Assembly: GCA_963629305.1 (NCBI GenBank)
Contig: CAVGIJ010000008.1
Location: 1-64,000, forward strand
DNA length: 64,000 nucleotides
Reading direction: 5' to 3'
Source of the DNA: UBA1227 sp963629305
Lineage (GTDB): Bacteria; Bacillota; Clostridia; Oscillospirales; Acutalibacteraceae
This document shows, in pieces, positions 60,743 to 64,000 of this stretch; positions within the stretch are counted from its first letter, which is position 1, and each line of letters begins with the position of its first letter. The notes beneath the pieces were generated by a model, which searched no databases, was not told the origin of the DNA, and worked only from the letters and a program-made list of their open reading frames with translations. Made by a program: the position numbers and the translations under genes.

Positions 60743-60769
60743 TATTTCCTATTGACTTTGTATGAGTAT

Positions 60770-61141
60770 TCAGCTGCCTAGATCCACAAACTGTGAAACT
60801 GCCTGTATGACACGTTCGGGTTTGAATGGTTTCATGATAAAGTCATCTGCGCCGACTTCAAAGCATTCCGAAACAACATCTTCCTGCCCCATTGATGAAC
60901 ACATAATTACCTTGGCATCCGGGTTGATATTTTTTATTTCAGTAAGTGCGTGGATTCCGTCCATGTCAGGCATGGTTACGTCGAGGAGGACAAGCTTTGG
61001 ACGTTCAACCTTGAAAAGGTTTATAGTCTCTATGCCGTTCTTTGCCTCGACAGTGTTTACATAGCCTGCCTGATTCAAAATATCCTTGAGCATTATCCTC
61101 ATGAAAGATGCATCGTCAGCTATCAGTATTTTATGTGGCAT
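60770..61141 (-). CDS. CheY-type single-domain response regulator
   Basis: A 123-residue receiver: ILIADDASFMR (acidic pair), phospho-Asp54 in LVLLDVTMPDMDG, CSSMGQ (Ser/Thr switch) and DFIMKPF (Lys). No output domain. Either GTG 61150 or ATG 61141 could be the start; the first lies closer to an AAGG site. It overlaps the kinase gene's end and is its likely partner. Confidence 0.92.
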   Translation of the reverse strand: MPHKILIADDASFMRIMLKDILNQAGYVNTVEAKNGIETINLFKVERPKLVLLDVTMPDMDGIHALTEIKNINPDAKVIMCSSMGQEDVVSECFEVGADDFIMKPFKPERVIQAVSQFVDLGS

Positions 61142-62168
61142 CCTTTTCACCGCCTTTTGTCCGTTTCTTTATTTCGGCAATCTGTGATTTTTCATCTATG
61201 GGGAAGGTGAGCGTTATCGAAAAACCGTCCGTTATACCTGTGTTTATAATTATTGATCCGCCCATGTCTTTGGCGGTTGATTTGATGATATCCATTCCCA
61301 CTCCGCGGCCTGAATATTTGTTGGGTTTGTCCTTTGTGGTAAAGCCGTTTTCCATTATCAGTGTTGCTGCCTCATGAGGCTTGTACTGCTCACGCGGCTT
61401 CTTCAGCATATGCAGATTGTCCGCGTGTCGGAGGATGTTTTTCAGATTCAGAGTTTCACCGTCATTGAAAATGGTTATAAACATAATGTTGCCTTCAATG
61501 CCGTATGTTACGGTTATTACGCCGATTTCCGGCTTTCCTTTTTTTATCCTTACTTCCGGGGTTTCAATGCCGTGATCAACGGCGTTTCTTATTATCTGTG
61601 TGAGTGGCCCGGAAAGTCTTGTTAGTATGTGACGGTCAACGTACAGCGTATTGCCCACAAAGTCGAGTTTAACTTTTTTCCCGAGATCTTCTGACATTTC
61701 TTTAATGATATTTTCAAACGGCAGCTTGAATGCTTCAAACGGCATCATCTGAGTTATCGGCGCTGCTTCTTTAAAATCAATTTCGTTTACAAGAGTGTTG
61801 AGTTCTCCTTCAAATTCGCATGTTGAATTTTCCACTGAATTTTTTGTAAGGAGGTTCAGCCTTGACCTGAAAAAATACTCCGAGCGGAACATGAGATTGA
61901 TTATGGATTTTGCAGAGAGCGAGTCTATGCCGTGCTTCCTGAGGTAGGACATGACATTTTCCATTTTGTAGGATACATCGACGGTCTTGTTGTCATTTAG
62001 AACTATAGCGGATGCTTTTATCGTATGGAAAATACGAAAAAGAGCATCAACACTCTCCTTGTCAAGAGTGCCGACGCTGTTTCTTTTTTTCAGTATACCG
62101 TCCATTTCATTGATGAGAGCGGTAGTATCATCCACATATGCCTGTATGAGCTCGTTGTTCATTTGCAT
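61131..62168 (-). CDS. minimal CheA-like kinase (HPt and ATPase, no CheW-binding domain)
   Basis: A 345-residue protein. An HPt domain with phospho-His48 in RIFHTIKASA starts it; a helical linker follows; the ATPase domain has IIRNAVDHGIE (N box) and SGRGVGMDIIKSTA (G box), close to CheA sequence. It lacks the CheA P2 region and the C-terminal P5 (CheW-like) domain and is half the usual length. AAAGGTG favours the ATG at 62168. It probably phosphorylates the adjacent CheY-type protein. The missing P5 means it is not coupled to chemoreceptors in the normal way. Confidence 0.88.
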   Translation of the reverse strand: MQMNNELIQAYVDDTTALINEMDGILKKRNSVGTLDKESVDALFRIFHTIKASAIVLNDNKTVDVSYKMENVMSYLRKHGIDSLSAKSIINLMFRSEYFFRSRLNLLTKNSVENSTCEFEGELNTLVNEIDFKEAAPITQMMPFEAFKLPFENIIKEMSEDLGKKVKLDFVGNTLYVDRHILTRLSGPLTQIIRNAVDHGIETPEVRIKKGKPEIGVITVTYGIEGNIMFITIFNDGETLNLKNILRHADNLHMLKKPREQYKPHEAATLIMENGFTTKDKPNKYSGRGVGMDIIKSTAKDMGGSIIINTGITDGFSITLTFPIDEKSQIAEIKKRTKGGEKDAT

Positions 62169-62190
62169 GTGGATCACCTTTTCTGTAAAT

Positions 62191-63276
62191 TTAAGTTTCT
62201 ATAATACTTGAAATGACCGTATTGAAATACCTCTTGTCAGAGTAGAGGTCTATTGTTGTACTTGGGTCATCTATGAAGAAAATTTGCGGACGAAGCGGAT
62301 TCTTCGGATTTTGCTCGAAGACTACCGCAGTGTCACCGTTGCTGAGCTTTACACAGCTTCCTACCGGATACGGTGAAACACACTTTAGAAATGCTTTTAC
62401 TACACCGCTGTCGAACTGTCTTCCGGCACTTCCCATGATATACTCTATTGCTTCGTTCGGCTGGGACGGTGTACGGTATGGTCTCTGTGAGGTCAATGCG
62501 TCATAGACGTCGGCACAGGCGATAATCCTGCCGAAGAACGGTATGCGCTTTCCTTTTGTATGATAAGGATATCCGCTGCCGTCAATACGTTCGTGATGAC
62601 TGATGATTCCGTTTAATACGCGTTCCGAAACGAGATTTTTACCCGCCAGCATATCGTACCCGAGCTTCGGATGAGTTCTTATTATTTGAAATTCTTCATT
62701 TGTAAGCTTCGCGGGCTTTTGAATTATTTCAACGGGAATTTTCATTTTTCCCAGATCATGAAGCAATGCACAAAGTGCAAGGTCGGACATATCTTTCCTT
62801 GAAATTCGGAGCTGCTTTCCTATGGCAATGGAGAGAATTGTTGTTCCGAGTGAGTGATTGTATGTTGTGTCGTCATAAAGGCGCAGATCGGAAACATCCA
62901 GATATATGTTTTTTGAGTCCGCGTCAGTTATTTTGTTTATGAGTTTTTCAAGGGTCTGGTTTACGTGATCAATGTTGTTGACGTACAGACCTTCCGTTGC
63001 TGTTTCGGCAATATCAAAAATTTCTTTAACTCTTTCTATAACCTCACGCTTTGATTCGTCGTCGACGATATCCGGTTCAAAATCCCGATTGTCGTGTATG
63101 TAAACTCCTTGTAAGTCAAGACCTAAAAGTTTCGTAATGGAAGCCATTTGAAGTGTTTGGCCTTCTTTAAGCATAACAACGTGCCCGGTAAATGTGTCAA
63201 CGCCGTATACATCTCTTGCGAGTATGGTTCCGGGTTTTAGTTTTTCTACCGATACGAATTTTATCAATGGTTTCAC
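62191..63276 (-). CDS. HD-GYP domain cyclic-di-GMP phosphodiesterase
   Basis: A 361-residue protein. An N-terminal DUF3391-like segment (IKFVSVEKLKPGTILARDVYG) is followed by the HD-GYP domain with LHDLGKMKIP, SHHERIDGSGYPYHTKG and CADVYDALTSQRPYR, and a C-terminal beta-rich part. It starts at GTG 63276 after AGGG. First gene of the HD-GYP / CheA-like / CheY operon. The active-site residues are intact, so it should degrade cyclic-di-GMP. Confidence 0.92.
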   Translation of the reverse strand: MKPLIKFVSVEKLKPGTILARDVYGVDTFTGHVVMLKEGQTLQMASITKLLGLDLQGVYIHDNRDFEPDIVDDESKREVIERVKEIFDIAETATEGLYVNNIDHVNQTLEKLINKITDADSKNIYLDVSDLRLYDDTTYNHSLGTTILSIAIGKQLRISRKDMSDLALCALLHDLGKMKIPVEIIQKPAKLTNEEFQIIRTHPKLGYDMLAGKNLVSERVLNGIISHHERIDGSGYPYHTKGKRIPFFGRIIACADVYDALTSQRPYRTPSQPNEAIEYIMGSAGRQFDSGVVKAFLKCVSPYPVGSCVKLSNGDTAVVFEQNPKNPLRPQIFFIDDPSTTIDLYSDKRYFNTVISSIIET

Positions 63277-63448
63277 ATCCCTAAAAAGTCAAAAAGTCCT
63301 GTACATAGCACTTAATAAAAGTTGCACATACCACACCAAGCATAAACTGTTTATATTTTATAATATTTTTAAAATCAGGTCAATAGTTTCATTGAAATTG
63401 CACAAAATATTCCATTTGTGGAACCAACATTGAAATATATTATTTTCG

Positions 63449-63478
63449 TTGCACTGAAAGGGGTGTTTGTGGTAATAT
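63449..63478 (+). promoter_or_regulatory. possible purB promoter
   Basis: TTGCAC at 63449-63454, 18-bp spacer, TAATAT at 63473-63478. The match is moderate. Confidence 0.4.
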
Positions 63479-63541
63479 TGTAGCGTTGTTTGATTCATTA
63501 AGATGTAATAATTTATAAAGGACGAAAGGCAGTTGCGAAAG

Positions 63542-64000
63542 ATGCAGAAGAACACCTATGAAACACCGCTAAACTCGAGGTACGCCTCGAAAGAGATGCA
63601 GTATATTTTTTCGCCTGATTTTAAATTCAGAACATGGAGAAAATTGTGGATAGCACTCGCCGAGTCGGAGATGGAGCTTGGACTTCCGATAACCAAAGAG
63701 CAGGTTGATGAGCTTAAACTCCATGCAGATGATATCAATTATGAGGTCGCAATCGAAAGAGAAAAACTTGTAAGACACGACGTTATGTCACATGTTTACG
63801 CATACGGTGTTCTCTGTCCGACGGCAAAGCCCATAATTCATCTTGGCGCAACTTCATGCTATGTCGGTGACAACACAGACGTTATTACCATGACGGAGGG
63901 CCTTAAGCTTATAAGAATAAAGCTTATAAACCTCATGAAGTGTCTTTCGGATTTCGCCCTCAAATACAAGGACATGCCGTGTCTCGGCTTTACTCATTAT
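63542..64000 (+). CDS. purB: adenylosuccinate lyase, 5' part
   Basis: The first 153 codons; the gene runs off the window. The N-terminus YETPLNSRYASKEMQYIFS and the internal HDVMSHVYAYG and HLGATSCYVGDNTD are typical of adenylosuccinate lyase, which makes AMP and AICAR in purine synthesis. Start at ATG 63542, or TTG 63533, which has a better-spaced GAAAGG. The GSSxMPxKxNP signature lies beyond the edge. Confidence 0.93.
   Translation, partial: MQKNTYETPLNSRYASKEMQYIFSPDFKFRTWRKLWIALAESEMELGLPITKEQVDELKLHADDINYEVAIEREKLVRHDVMSHVYAYGVLCPTAKPIIHLGATSCYVGDNTDVITMTEGLKLIRIKLINLMKCLSDFALKYKDMPCLGFTHY

Overview
The window looks like a chromosomal stretch from a mid-to-low-GC Gram-positive anaerobe of the class Clostridia, probably near Ruminococcaceae/Oscillospiraceae (inference; there is no 16S here). 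The reasons are near-perfect AGGAGG ribosome sites at most starts, sigma-A type promoters, many intrinsic terminators, a guanine riboswitch, DegV, DHHW and BMP-type proteins, an SRP RNA upstream of dnaX-ybaB-recR, and an Rpn-type nuclease. There is no prophage, no CRISPR array and no classical insertion sequence.

1-6.9 kb: a metallophosphoesterase, a DHHW envelope protein, an orphan FakA-type domain, a ComM/YifB ATPase on the minus strand, phosphoglucomutase, and small membrane, zinc-ribbon and hypothetical proteins. 7-12.3 kb: three membrane-bound diguanylate cyclases around a Pro/Ala/Glu-rich anchored protein. 12.3-18 kb: secA (minus) and an argGH operon behind ARG boxes. 18-24 kb: an alpha/beta hydrolase, an SDR and a LysR regulator (minus), divergent from a redox operon (flavodoxin, cupin, aldo/keto reductase, flavodoxin lipoprotein, carboxymuconolactone-decarboxylase protein, and an internally deleted flavodoxin-fold gene). 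24-31.4 kb: an Rpn nuclease, a MATE transporter fused to a cytidylate-kinase-like domain, and a leader-controlled HPt / hybrid histidine kinase / receiver-HD-GYP operon.

31.5-48.3 kb is housekeeping: ssrA (tmRNA) with smpB, recR-ybaB-dnaX and SRP RNA (all minus), then rlmB and a 980-residue P-type-ATPase-like protein lacking the catalytic motifs (plus), rpsF-ssb-rpsR and prfB (minus), then a RING/DUF2628 membrane protein overlapping glmU, pth and mfd (plus). 48.3-54.5 kb: a DUF4345 protein, an ABC pair, a coiled-coil membrane protein, an RNA-like locus with its own promoter and several terminators, a 61-residue membrane protein, an initiator tRNA, an SLC13/ArsB-type permease and a DegV protein.

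54.5-64 kb: a guanine riboswitch ahead of xpt, followed by a complete BMP-family nucleoside ABC importer, which together form a purine salvage unit. Next come a minus-strand HD-GYP / CheA-like / CheY operon and the 5' part of purB. Two themes recur. One is cyclic-di-GMP and phosphorelay signalling: three GGDEF and two HD-GYP proteins with HPt, kinase and receiver partners. The other is purine handling. The strongest candidates for something new are the P-type-ATPase-like pseudoenzyme, the MATE-kinase fusion, the unassigned structured RNA near 51.2-51.4 kb, and the leader of the HPt-kinase operon.
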